Positions 34,908 through 43,310 of a stretch of 64,000 nt of DNA are shown here, in pieces. Under the pieces are notes generated by a model. It was not told the DNA's origin. It was given only the letters and a program-made list of their open reading frames with translations, and made no database searches. Source of the stretch: Euhalothece natronophila Z-M001. Its GTDB lineage: Bacteria > Cyanobacteriota > Cyanobacteriia > Cyanobacteriales > Rubidibacteraceae. Both the position numbers and the translations under genes were made by a program. The DNA is taken from NCBI RefSeq assembly GCF_007904085.1, contig NZ_CP042326.1, positions 992,001 to 1,056,000 on the forward strand, in the 5' to 3' direction. The first letter of the stretch is position 1. Every line of letters starts with the position of its first letter.

Positions 34908-35674
34908 ACTTTTTCCGTGATGTAAACATTTGTATAGTACAAAACTGCTACGCGATCGCGCTCTCCTTTCCACTGTTCATGGAGTAACTGCAAGTCTGCC
35001 ATCAATTGCTCATGGGCTTCCCCTGTTTGAGGCGTATAAGACAAACTTAAGGCGCGTCCCTGTAAACTTTGCCAATCTAAAACTTGATGATAAGGAAAAC
35101 GGTGATGACGTAATGTCCCAAAGAGTTCACTTTCTTCAATCAGAGGTAGATTTTGTTCATGCTGATGATGGACATCTGCCCTTCCTGAGGCTTCTCGAAT
35201 TAGCTGGCGATAGGTAGCTGTAAACTGATCCGATTCATCCCAATCATTCCACATTAAAGCCAATCGTCCTTTAGGTTTCAGAATCCGATGAAACTCTTGC
35301 AAACTCGGTTCAGGATCAAACCAATGGAAAGCCTGACAAGCAATGATGAGATCAACACTTTCATTAGCTAATCCTGTGGCTTCGGCGTTACCATCTTGGA
35401 AAGTGACTTGGGGATGAGGGACAGCCGCTTCTCTCATTTCTGCATTGGGTTCAACTGCAATAACAGATACCCCTTGCTCGGCAAGTAAACGGCTACTAAT
35501 TCCCGTTCCAGCCCCAATATCCGCAGCCACTAGCTCACTGGGATCACCTAAGTTGTCTAAAATCAGCGCGATCGCGGTTTCTGGGTAAGTGGGACGATAT
35601 CGAGCATAATTTTCAGCGCGACTGGAAAATCGCCCCAGAGGATTTTGATCATGAAGAGGAGTGGGATCAGACAT
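34904..35674 (-). CDS. Class I SAM-dependent methyltransferase (trans-aconitate-methyltransferase-like)
   Basis: About 256 residues; the ATG at 35674 is preferred because the longer form (35710) overlaps phnE. The core motifs are 'RFSSRAENYARYRPTYPETA' (typical N-terminus of this group), 'VAADIGAGTGISSRLLAEQG', 'VIAVEPNAEMREAA', 'DLIIACQAFHWFDPEPSLQE' and 'GRLALMWNDWD'. It is a small-molecule type; the substrate is unknown. Its gene overlaps or directly follows phnE and its stop overlaps the next methyltransferase start, so all form one operon with the transporter. Confidence 0.82.
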   Translation of the reverse strand: MSDPTPLHDQNPLGRFSSRAENYARYRPTYPETAIALILDNLGDPSELVAADIGAGTGISSRLLAEQGVSVIAVEPNAEMREAAVPHPQVTFQDGNAEATGLANESVDLIIACQAFHWFDPEPSLQEFHRILKPKGRLALMWNDWDESDQFTATYRQLIREASGRADVHHQHEQNLPLIEESELFGTLRHHRFPYHQVLDWQSLQGRALSLSYTPQTGEAHEQLMADLQLLHEQWKGERDRVAVLYYTNVYITEKV

Positions 35675-35687
35675 AATATTAAAAGAA

Positions 35688-36503
35688 TTAAATAACGCGA
35701 CGGCGAACAATAGTGGAAAATTGCTCTGATCCTAAAACCACGAGCCAAATTAGAATAATAATCGTTAGGGCTTCATCATAGCGGAACATAGTCATGGCGG
35801 TTTCTAATTCCACACCAATACCGCCAGCACCAACAATTCCAAGAATCACTGCCGAGCGAATGGCTTTTTCCAGAGCATACAAACTGGTCGCCACCATTGA
35901 GGGGAACGCCACAGGAAAAATTGCCCCAAGTGTAATCCCGAATTGAGACGAACCCGTTGCTCGCAAAGCATCCACTGGACCAGGGGGAATTTCCTCAATC
36001 CGTTCTGAGAAGAAACGACCACAGAAACCAATGGTATCAATGGTAAGGGTAAAAATCCCCGCTGCTGGCCCCAAACCAATGGCAATGACAAAAATTAAAG
36101 CCCAAACTAACTCGGGAATCGTTCGCACCGCTGCGACGAGGTTACGAGTGACTAAACGCACCACTTGATTCGGGGTCGTATTATCGGAGGCTAACAGAGC
36201 AACGGGTAAACTTAAAATTACCCCAGCAACTGTTCCCACTAAAGCCATTTCAAAGGTTTCTACAATTGCCCAGAAATAGTTTTCAAAGCGCGTCAAGTCT
36301 GGAGGAACTGCTTCGGCAATAAATTCCCCAATATTGCCAATACCAGCAATAATCCGACCTGGGGTCATTTCAGCACTGTAAACCCCACGGGCGAAAAATC
36401 CCAAAATAATAGCAATGACAATCAGCCAAGAAATAGAAGGCATCTGAAAGCGATTTGGCTGTTTACTCTTTAATCGTTCTGGAGTGCTAATCATTTTCGT
36501 CAT
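35688..36503 (-). CDS. phnE: Phosphonate-type ABC transporter permease PhnE
   Basis: 271 residues with a short cytoplasmic N-terminus and about six membrane helices. The binding-protein-dependent permease signature (EAA loop) reads 'PVDALRATGSSQFGITLGAI'. 'AVRTIPELVWALIFVIAIG' and 'ILGIVGAGGIGVELETAM' match the PhnE family. The start overlaps the stop of the ATPase gene by four bases (ATGA). It works with PhnD and PhnC to import phosphonate, phosphite or similar oxyanions. An ATG at 36494 is also possible. Confidence 0.9.
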   Translation of the reverse strand: MTKMISTPERLKSKQPNRFQMPSISWLIVIAIILGFFARGVYSAEMTPGRIIAGIGNIGEFIAEAVPPDLTRFENYFWAIVETFEMALVGTVAGVILSLPVALLASDNTTPNQVVRLVTRNLVAAVRTIPELVWALIFVIAIGLGPAAGIFTLTIDTIGFCGRFFSERIEEIPPGPVDALRATGSSQFGITLGAIFPVAFPSMVATSLYALEKAIRSAVILGIVGAGGIGVELETAMTMFRYDEALTIIILIWLVVLGSEQFSTIVRRRVI

Positions 36504-37306
36504 GAGGTCATCTCCGCTTCCACTGCTGCTGTTGCTTCTTCTTCTTCCTCGTCATCGTCGTAAAGGTGATTCAATTCTTCTGTTGAAACTGATTTTTCTG
36601 CGCTATCCATCACTAAATTCCCATGACGCATTCCAATTAAGCGATCGCCGTATTCTTGAGCAATGGCTAATTGGTGCAGAGCGCAAACCACCGTTAAGTT
36701 TCGTTCGCGAACAATTTCCCACAATAAGTTCATCACTTCCCGACCTGACTTGGGATCAAGACTGGCAATGGGTTCGTCGGCGAGGACAATTTGTGGCTCT
36801 TGGAGTAACATCCGAGCAATTCCGACTCGTTGCTGTTGTCCGCCAGATAAACTTCTTGCCCGTTGCCCAGCATAATCACTGAGTCCGACTCGGTCTAAAC
36901 ATTCCATAGCGCGATCGCGCTCTTCTTTAGTGGCAGTGGAGGTAAACATTTCCCAAGGCTTGCGAATCCGTCCTAATGAGCCAAAGAGAACATTTTGCAG
37001 AACCCCTAAATTACCAATTAGTTCAAACCTTTGGAAAACCATTCCCACCTGTTGGCGTACCCGTTTAATTTTGCGATGATCTTTCCTTTTCTTGGCTGCT
37101 ACCACATCAATATCATCCACATAGATGCTGCCTGTAGTTGCGGTTTCTAAGCCATTCATACAGCGCAGAAGGGTAGTTTTCCCTGAACCATTTGATCCGA
37201 GTAAAATTGTTCCTTCACCAGGGTTAATATTAAAGCTCACTCCTTTTACAGCTTGCGTTCCGTCTGGATACTGCTTCTTAACTTGATGAATTGAAAGCGG
37301 AATCAT
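36500..37306 (-). CDS. phnC: Phosphonate-type ABC transporter ATPase PhnC
   Basis: 268 residues with a complete ABC domain: Walker A 'LLGSNGSGKTTLLRCMNGL', Q-loop 'QQVGMVFQRFELIGNLGVLQ', signature 'RSLSGGQQQRVGIARML', Walker B 'PQIVLADEPIASLDP' and switch His 'VVCALHQLAIAQEYGDR'. The 'NVLFGSLGRI' stretch is typical of PhnC. It has an unusual acidic/Ala-rich C-terminal tail (DDDEEEEEATAAVEAE). It lies between phnD and phnE. Confidence 0.92.
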   Translation of the reverse strand: MIPLSIHQVKKQYPDGTQAVKGVSFNINPGEGTILLGSNGSGKTTLLRCMNGLETATTGSIYVDDIDVVAAKKRKDHRKIKRVRQQVGMVFQRFELIGNLGVLQNVLFGSLGRIRKPWEMFTSTATKEERDRAMECLDRVGLSDYAGQRARSLSGGQQQRVGIARMLLQEPQIVLADEPIASLDPKSGREVMNLLWEIVRERNLTVVCALHQLAIAQEYGDRLIGMRHGNLVMDSAEKSVSTEELNHLYDDDEEEEEATAAVEAEMTS

Positions 37307-37393
37307 AATTCAGCTCCATAAAAAATTGACAATAGAATTAGCAACAGAAAGGAGTTATCCCTCCTCTCCATTGCAATGGCAAATCAGGTTAAC

Positions 37394-38314
37394 TTAAAGT
37401 TCGTCTTCTAAGTCTTCCAAGCTATACCCAGCAGCGCGAAATGCGTCTCTCATTACGTCATATTCATCGTCTGTTACTGAATGCAAGCTCGAGTCCTCAT
37501 ATTTTACATCAGAGGCAAATAGCGCATCGAGAACTTCCTCCTCATTGTCAAGGACTCGCTCTAAAATTTCCTCATTACATTCTTCAGAGATGCGATCACT
37601 GGTCATAATTACATCTGAAGGAAGATCCGGCCCTTCAACCAGCATCCGATAAGAATCTTCACCATAACGTTCATCAAGACGACGAATATCACTGGTTCCA
37701 GCGGCAAAGGCATCCACATCCCCTGCAATAAAGGCTTCAATTCTGGCATCTCCTAAAAGACGAGCATTGACTTCTGTTTCTGGGTCGATCCCCAATTCTC
37801 CTTCAATTAGGGCAAGGGGGCCAATATGACCACTGGTTGAGCCAGCATCTTTAAGCGCAATATCTTTACCGTGTAGATCATCAGGATCTTCAATGTCACT
37901 ATCAGGCAAGACGACAATGTTAGAGTTATACCCAGGGCGACGAATCCCCACTACAGGATTAATGTCCACTCGTGAGCCGATGGCAACATATTCAGCCGGT
38001 CCAGCTAACAGAATATCTACTTGATCAGCATCAACGGCGGCGGCTCCAATGGTACGGTCAGAGACAGCAAAGAACTCAAACTCAACTTCTAAAATTTCTG
38101 CCATGACGGACTGAAATTCTTCAAAGTCCCGTCGCAGTTCTTCCATCCCTTCTGTGCCAGTATCCGCGAACCGTAAGGTATCTGGGCAAGCACCACCAGC
38201 GCCAGTCATTTCACCGCCACCAGTTCCACCTCCATTACAGGAGGCGATGAGTACGGCTAAAGCAGAGGTAACTGCTGCCAACCGTTTTGTTTTTAACTGA
38301 ATATGTAAATTCAT
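37394..38314 (-). CDS. phnD: PhnD-type substrate-binding lipoprotein
   Basis: 306 residues with an N-terminal signal and lipobox 'LIASC' (Cys about 26), then a Gly-rich linker and a PhnD-family periplasmic-binding fold: 'LRFADTGTEGMEEL' (binding loop), 'VDILLAGPAEYVAIG', 'KDIALKDAGSTSGHIGPLAL' and 'VDAFAAGTSDIRRLDE'. It is strongly acidic. The first gene of the phn operon, with an 88-base gap before phnC. The family binds phosphonates, phosphite or hypophosphite; selectivity cannot be read here. Confidence 0.88.
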   Translation of the reverse strand: MNLHIQLKTKRLAAVTSALAVLIASCNGGGTGGGEMTGAGGACPDTLRFADTGTEGMEELRRDFEEFQSVMAEILEVEFEFFAVSDRTIGAAAVDADQVDILLAGPAEYVAIGSRVDINPVVGIRRPGYNSNIVVLPDSDIEDPDDLHGKDIALKDAGSTSGHIGPLALIEGELGIDPETEVNARLLGDARIEAFIAGDVDAFAAGTSDIRRLDERYGEDSYRMLVEGPDLPSDVIMTSDRISEECNEEILERVLDNEEEVLDALFASDVKYEDSSLHSVTDDEYDVMRDAFRAAGYSLEDLEDEL

Positions 38315-38535
38315 AATTTTGACTTCCCCTCTCTTGTAAGAATTAAGAAATTATTATTTTTTCAGTGTTAATTACACTAAGTTGAGTTGGCTTCTAGGTA
38401 GCTCCACAGTTTTTTAAGCTAACAGCTAGAAGTTAAGAAGGTTTTATTGTTATGTTAATTTTCGGTTAAATGATTGTTTAGCTCTGGTATTTTTTGTTGT
38501 TATAAAGAAGATTCAGTAGCGCGATCGCGAAAAAT

Positions 38536-39156
38536 ATGGAAATTCAAGGCATTACTCCCTCTGGTGAAAAAGTTGATTATCTCCCCATGTCTTTGCAGCG
38601 GCATAATCCAGAACAAGTTGCTAACTTAATTTATGCGTCATCACCCGAGTTATTTTCTCTAATGTTTGGTTCTCAGGCGACTCAGAATCTGACTCAATTA
38701 GTCCAAGGTTCTGAGAATAAGTTTAGCTATCAATATGTTCGTGTTGCCCAAATAAGCAAACAAGTGGTGGGAATAGCGATTATTATTCCTGCCAAAAAGC
38801 TATCGATCAATACTGACTTTAAACGATTAAATTACCCTCAACAATTGCGGTTGGGATTACTCGAACGCTTGCTTTTTCCTTTTGTCTTACAGCAAGATTA
38901 TCCTGAGGGCAGCTTTTATCTCGCTAATTTAGCTGTAACTTCCAGATATCGCAATCAAGGGATTGGGAGACAATTACTTTCCAATTGTATTGATGAAGCT
39001 AGTAATTATTCAGGATCACTTTATATCAGCGTTGATGTTGAGAATGTGAGGGCTAAAAAACTATATGAATCAATGGGCTTTCAGTTTGTGCAAGAGAAAG
39101 TGATCAACTTGGGAAGATGGAGAGTTGGTTCTTTGGTTTTAGCCTTATCAGCTTGA
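38536..39156 (+). CDS. GNAT-family N-acetyltransferase
   Basis: 206 residues. The C-terminal half has the GNAT acetyl-CoA motif 'LAVTSRYRNQGIGRQLLSNC' (residues about 135-155) and 'ISVDVENVRAKKLYESMGF'. The N-terminal half is the variable substrate-recognition part. The substrate is unknown. It diverges from phnD across a 220-base region containing a HIP1 site 9 bases before its ATG. Confidence 0.85.
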   Translation: MEIQGITPSGEKVDYLPMSLQRHNPEQVANLIYASSPELFSLMFGSQATQNLTQLVQGSENKFSYQYVRVAQISKQVVGIAIIIPAKKLSINTDFKRLNYPQQLRLGLLERLLFPFVLQQDYPEGSFYLANLAVTSRYRNQGIGRQLLSNCIDEASNYSGSLYISVDVENVRAKKLYESMGFQFVQEKVINLGRWRVGSLVLALSA

Positions 39157-39416
39157 ATCTTTGCCTAGGTAGAGTCTTCGGCGCTAGAGACAATTACAAA
39201 AAACTTTAGAATCCAGATTCCGCCCGCCAACTGTGACATCGTTTCCTCTAGCTGATAACAGCTTCGATGGCACTATGACTTGTTAACTGCTCGTTTCTCA
39301 GTTTTCTCAGCCAATGATTATTCTCCTTTAAAGTTTCAGTCAGTCTCTACTTAGAACCAGAGGCGACTATAAGAATTAACGAACAAGAAACACATTCCAT
39401 CAAGGAGAATTTAATC

Positions 39417-39767
39417 ATGAAACGCTTTTTAATTGGTAGTGCTGTAACCGTATTTTTCGCTGCTCTCTCTCCTGCGGCTTTAGCTGGCGAAATGGCAGCT
39501 GCTCCCGAAACTCGCACCAATAATAATGACATTCAACCTTTTAACTTGGTACAAGGGGCTTATCAAGGTCAATTTAGTGACCAAGGGATATCTGGTTTCA
39601 ATGGTTTAGTCAACGGATACGAGCGTAGTCAAATTGAAGCCGAAGATTTAGTGGAAGCGGCAATTGCCAAAGGAAGACTTTCTCAAGATACTCGACAAGA
39701 TAGTGGTTATCTCAATGCAGTGAGTTCACAACTACAAGGGCTTAGTGACCAAAGAGACAGCAATTAA
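39417..39767 (+). CDS. Small secreted protein of unknown function
   Basis: 116 residues with a clear signal peptide (KRFLIGSAVTVFFAALSPAA, cleavage after ALA near residue 23). The mature part is short, polar and Gln/Asp-rich ('LVNGYERSQIEAEDLVEAAI', 'LSQDTRQDSGYLNAVSSQLQ'). It is probably periplasmic or secreted. No family recognised. It has an AAGGAG ribosome site and its own strong terminator, so it is a monocistronic gene. Confidence 0.7.
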   Translation: MKRFLIGSAVTVFFAALSPAALAGEMAAAPETRTNNNDIQPFNLVQGAYQGQFSDQGISGFNGLVNGYERSQIEAEDLVEAAIAKGRLSQDTRQDSGYLNAVSSQLQGLSDQRDSN

Positions 39768-39800
39768 TTAATGAAAACGGATTGGAAATTGCAAACTAAT

Positions 39801-39835
39801 GCTCCTCATAGGAATTACCTGTGAGGAGTTTTTTT
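39801..39835 (+). terminator. Rho-independent terminator of the secreted-protein gene
   Basis: CTCCTCA pairs with TGAGGAG and is followed by seven T residues. Confidence 0.88.
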
Positions 39836-39979
39836 ATAGCGATCCCCAATGTCATGATACCATTTTTAATTACAGTAGATCCCCCCTTCGCCCCCTCACT
39901 AAAGCTTTAGTTAATAAGGGTTTGAGGGAAGTTTGGTTTGTCCTTTGTAGCCCAATAACTAATAACAACTAGCAAGAGA

Positions 39980-41428
39980 ATGAATTTTTTTAAACCATTA
40001 GAAAGCGAACTTGATAGCAACTGTCACCGTCTTGAAAGCGCGATCGCGCAAAATAATAGTTTACTCATCATTGGGCTTGATCCTAGTCCAGAAATGTGTC
40101 CACAGGAACTAAGTTATCGAGAATGGTTGCAAGGGATTATTGAACAAACCCAAGACAAAGTTTGTGCTTATAAACCCACTTTAGGCTTTTATCAAGCAAT
40201 GGGAAGCGCAGGGATGGAACTCTTAGAAGAAATTTTACAGATTATTCCAGATTCAATTCCTGTAATTCTTGATGCGAAACACGCCGACTTAAATACCAGT
40301 AGCCTCTTCGCAGAAACGGCTTTTGAAAAATGGAACGTAGATGCGATTACTGTTAACCCCTTTTCGGGACAAGATCAAGTTGCCCCTTTCCTCCTTCATT
40401 CTGATAAAATGGTCTTTGTCACCTGTTGCACCTCTAATCCCACAGCATCGGTCATCCAAAATTATCCCAACTCAGACTCTCCCCTTTATTTAGAATTAGT
40501 GAAAGAAGTTCGTAATTGGGGGCCACCTGAACAAATTGCTTTAGAAGTTGGCACTTATGATGCAAATACCTTAAAACAGGTGCGAGAAAATGCCCCAGAA
40601 CGGTTTATTCTTGCCCGTAGTTTGTGGCAATCTAGAGAGACGACCTCCATTATAGCATCTGGCTTAAATCAGACAGGAAATGGGTTATTAATTCCAGTTC
40701 CGCAAGATTTTTTAACTCAAGAAAATTTAGCAGAAGCGGTTACAAATTTAAATCAAAATATTAATGACATCCGTCAAAATGTTTCGGAAAGCAATCATTT
40801 TTGTCAGATTTGGACAAGTGATGTTTGTTTACTGGATGAACATCCTAATCAAGATTTAATTTTACAACTTTATGACCTCGGGTGTATTTTATTTGGGGAT
40901 TATTTACAAGCATCAGGACAAAAACTTCCCTATTATATCGACCTGAGAAAAATTATTTCCCAGCCGCAAGTGTTTCAAACAGTTTTAAATGCCTATTCTG
41001 CTATTCTAGAACCCCTCAATTTTGATCGCATTGCAGGGATTCCTTATGGCGCACTTCCTACTGCCACTGGCTTATCGATCCGCCTCCATTATCCCATGAT
41101 TTATCCCCGAAAAGAAGTGAAAGCCCACGGAACGCGACGAGTGATAGAAGGCTATTTTGAAGCAGGGGAAACGGTGGTGATGATTGATGATATTTTAATT
41201 AGTGGTAAAAGCGCGATCGAAGCTGCAGAAAAAATTATCTCGCAAGGTTTAAATGTGGAAGATATTGTTGTGTTTATTGATCATGAAAAAGGGGTTAAAG
41301 AGCGCATGAAACAAGACGGTTATCGCGCCCATTCTGTTTTAACCATTTCTGAGATTACGGAAACCTTATACGATGCTGGAAGAATTAATCAGCAACAATA
41401 TGAACTATTGAAAGTTGAAGACAACTAG
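39980..41428 (+). CDS. pyrF-pyrE: Bifunctional OMP decarboxylase / orotate phosphoribosyltransferase (PyrF-PyrE fusion)
   Basis: 482 residues. The N-terminal 270 residues are an OMP decarboxylase of the type with 'LLIIGLDPSPEMCP', 'VCAYKPTLGFYQAMG', 'PVILDAKHADLNTSS' (catalytic DxKxxD: D-A-K-H-A-D) and 'WNVDAITVNPFSG'. The C-terminal 200 residues are orotate phosphoribosyltransferase: 'KVEA/KEVKAHGTRR', the PRPP loop 'VVMIDDILISGKSAIEAAE' and 'DYLQASGQKLPYYIDLRKII'. Together they catalyse the last two steps to UMP. The order is decarboxylase first, opposite to animal UMPS, as known in cyanobacteria and some protists. Monocistronic, with HIP1 within the first 100 bases. Confidence 0.9.
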   Translation: MNFFKPLESELDSNCHRLESAIAQNNSLLIIGLDPSPEMCPQELSYREWLQGIIEQTQDKVCAYKPTLGFYQAMGSAGMELLEEILQIIPDSIPVILDAKHADLNTSSLFAETAFEKWNVDAITVNPFSGQDQVAPFLLHSDKMVFVTCCTSNPTASVIQNYPNSDSPLYLELVKEVRNWGPPEQIALEVGTYDANTLKQVRENAPERFILARSLWQSRETTSIIASGLNQTGNGLLIPVPQDFLTQENLAEAVTNLNQNINDIRQNVSESNHFCQIWTSDVCLLDEHPNQDLILQLYDLGCILFGDYLQASGQKLPYYIDLRKIISQPQVFQTVLNAYSAILEPLNFDRIAGIPYGALPTATGLSIRLHYPMIYPRKEVKAHGTRRVIEGYFEAGETVVMIDDILISGKSAIEAAEKIISQGLNVEDIVVFIDHEKGVKERMKQDGYRAHSVLTISEITETLYDAGRINQQQYELLKVEDN

Positions 41429-41509
41429 TTATTTATGATTTGTCAGCCAATGATTCATGCTAGTTAAAAAAAGGCGGGATTTAACCCACCTATTGCAATT
41501 TCTCTTCCA

Positions 41510-42841
41510 CTATTCTAAGAAGGAATGAGCCTCTGTGCTTGATTTACCCAGACTTTGATTAAGAATTGAGAGGGCACGAGTAAATTGGGGATCTTCCTCT
41601 GTTCCCTGTAGTTCAGGATTAGCGGATAAGCGCATTTGATCACCATCTTCTAAAGATACTTCGATATCAGGATCAATTCCTTTTTTATCAATATCACGTC
41701 CATCAGGGAGATAATAACGGGCTACGGTTAAAGCAATGCCAGAGCCATCAGACAGGGGATTGACAGCTTGCACAGTTCCTTTACCATAAGTTTGATCGCC
41801 AACGACAACTGCTCGATCATTATCTTGTAAAGCCCCAGCTAAAATTTCACTTGCACTAGCGGAGTTTTCGTTGACTAAAACAGCCAAGGGAAGGTCACTT
41901 AGTGAAGTTTGATCTGCCCCAAAATTACGATTGCCGCCAGTACGATCCACCACAGAAACAATTTCTCCTTGTTCCAACCACATTCTTGCCATTTCAATGC
42001 TACCGTAGAGCAGTCCCCCTGGATTGTTGCGTAAATCTAAGACAAAGGCTTCTGCATCTCTATCTTGCAAGTCAAGAATTGCATTTCGCATCTGATCGGC
42101 GGCGTGAGAGCTAAACTCTTCAATTTGAATATAGCCCACTCGAGTTTGATCAATTTCTCTTAATTCGTGCGTAACTCTTGGAATTTCAATGTTAGTACGA
42201 GTCAGAGTGAGGTTAAAAGTTCCTTCTCCGGCACGAGACAGCTTGAGGTCAACATCTGTTCCAGAATCGCCCCGAATTAACTCAGAAGCCTGTTCTAAAC
42301 TTAAAAGGGATGTGGGCTGACCATCAATGGCAAGAATTTCGTCCCCTGGTTCAACTCCAGCTTCTTTGGCTGGCGAGTTTTCTAGGGGTTCAACGACTTT
42401 GATGGTTTGGCTTTCTTCATCTATGGCTAACTGTAAGCCAACTCCTGATAATTCTCCTGAAGTTTGTTCTTGTAAAGATTCAAATTGTTCCGGCTCTAAA
42501 AAACGAGTATCAGCGTCATCTAATTTTCCTAAGGCTTCTCGAATGGCACGATAGGCATCTTCTCTGGATTCATAATCCCGTTCTAATAATTCTTCTCGAG
42601 TGGATTCCCAGTCATCTTGATTAAATTCTGGATCAACATATTGGTTGTTGACCATTTGCCACACTTCATCGACAAGGGTTTTGTAGCTTTCTTCAAGATT
42701 GGCAGCTGCTGGGGCGGTTAAATTAGGGATAAACCAAGAGATACCAATGAGAGTGCCGGCTAGAGTAGCACAGCGAAGGGATTGCTTTAGACGGTGGAGA
42801 GGAGTTTGCTTCATGTTATCTTTGAGACTGGAAAACATCAT
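41510..42841 (-). CDS. C-terminal processing protease (CtpA family)
   Basis: 443 residues with an N-terminal signal/anchor (LAGTLIGISWFIPNLTAPAA). A helical N-domain follows, then a PDZ domain near 145-215 ('AKEAGVEPGDEILAIDGQPT') and the S41 protease core: 'FVLDLRNNPGGLLYGSIEMA', catalytic Ser in 'VNENSASASEILAGALQD' and Lys in 'DQTYGKGTVQ'. Cyanobacteria have CtpA, CtpB and CtpC; CtpA trims photosystem II D1. The paralog cannot be fixed from this alone. Located in the thylakoid lumen or periplasm. Followed downstream of a small lipoprotein gene on the same strand. Confidence 0.9.
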   Translation of the reverse strand: MMFSSLKDNMKQTPLHRLKQSLRCATLAGTLIGISWFIPNLTAPAAANLEESYKTLVDEVWQMVNNQYVDPEFNQDDWESTREELLERDYESREDAYRAIREALGKLDDADTRFLEPEQFESLQEQTSGELSGVGLQLAIDEESQTIKVVEPLENSPAKEAGVEPGDEILAIDGQPTSLLSLEQASELIRGDSGTDVDLKLSRAGEGTFNLTLTRTNIEIPRVTHELREIDQTRVGYIQIEEFSSHAADQMRNAILDLQDRDAEAFVLDLRNNPGGLLYGSIEMARMWLEQGEIVSVVDRTGGNRNFGADQTSLSDLPLAVLVNENSASASEILAGALQDNDRAVVVGDQTYGKGTVQAVNPLSDGSGIALTVARYYLPDGRDIDKKGIDPDIEVSLEDGDQMRLSANPELQGTEEDPQFTRALSILNQSLGKSSTEAHSFLE

Positions 42842-42868
42842 GATTAGGGAACAGTGATTCTCGTGTTG

Positions 42869-43234
42869 CTAGTTATTAGAGGAATTTAAAGTTTCTTCTT
42901 CTAAGTAAACTTCCTGATCTTCTTGATTGTTGAGAACAATTGATTTTACTTTTATTTTTCCTTCAATGGTAACAGCTTCACCACTATCTGGAAGGGGATT
43001 ATTGGTCAGAATCCAAATTGTGCCACTTTCATCTTGTAGTTGATAAGCTCCATTATTGAGAAAAGGAGCGCGATCGCGCACCACTCCTTCAACTAAAACT
43101 GATTGTTCTAAACGATCGGTCTGGGTTGACAGTTGTGCAATAGAATTTACCTCTATTGATGGGTCACAACCAGCCAACCCAAAGCAAATCAAGCATAAAC
43201 TGCCCACGATTAAGGGTGACGAGATAATTTTCAT
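42869..43234 (-). CDS. Small OB-fold-like lipoprotein
   Basis: About 121 residues from ATG 43234; ATG 43261 would prepend nine residues before the signal. The signal peptide ends in the lipobox 'GLAGC'. The mature part is a small beta-barrel-like sequence ('VLVEGVVRDRAPFLNNGAYQ', 'GTIWILTNNPLPDSGEAVTI', 'EGKIKVKSIV') like nucleic-acid-binding OB folds or BOF-type periplasmic proteins. The substrate is unknown. It lies 27 bases upstream of the ctp protease gene and probably shares its transcript. Confidence 0.7.
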   Translation of the reverse strand: MKIISSPLIVGSLCLICFGLAGCDPSIEVNSIAQLSTQTDRLEQSVLVEGVVRDRAPFLNNGAYQLQDESGTIWILTNNPLPDSGEAVTIEGKIKVKSIVLNNQEDQEVYLEEETLNSSNN

Positions 43235-43310
43235 CACGGCTACTTTAATAATACCGCCCAAGTCCCCTTCATTATAGAATCTCTCACCTTACAACAAGAT
43301 TAATTTCAGC

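Noticed and set aside
38400-38470. A Pho-box upstream of phnD
   Set aside because: One CTTAACTT-like half is visible on the minus strand but the expected second and third repeats at 11-base spacing are not.
39840-39935. A further MITE before pyrF-pyrE
   Set aside because: C- and G-rich runs and a partial foldback are present, but no terminal repeats could be matched.
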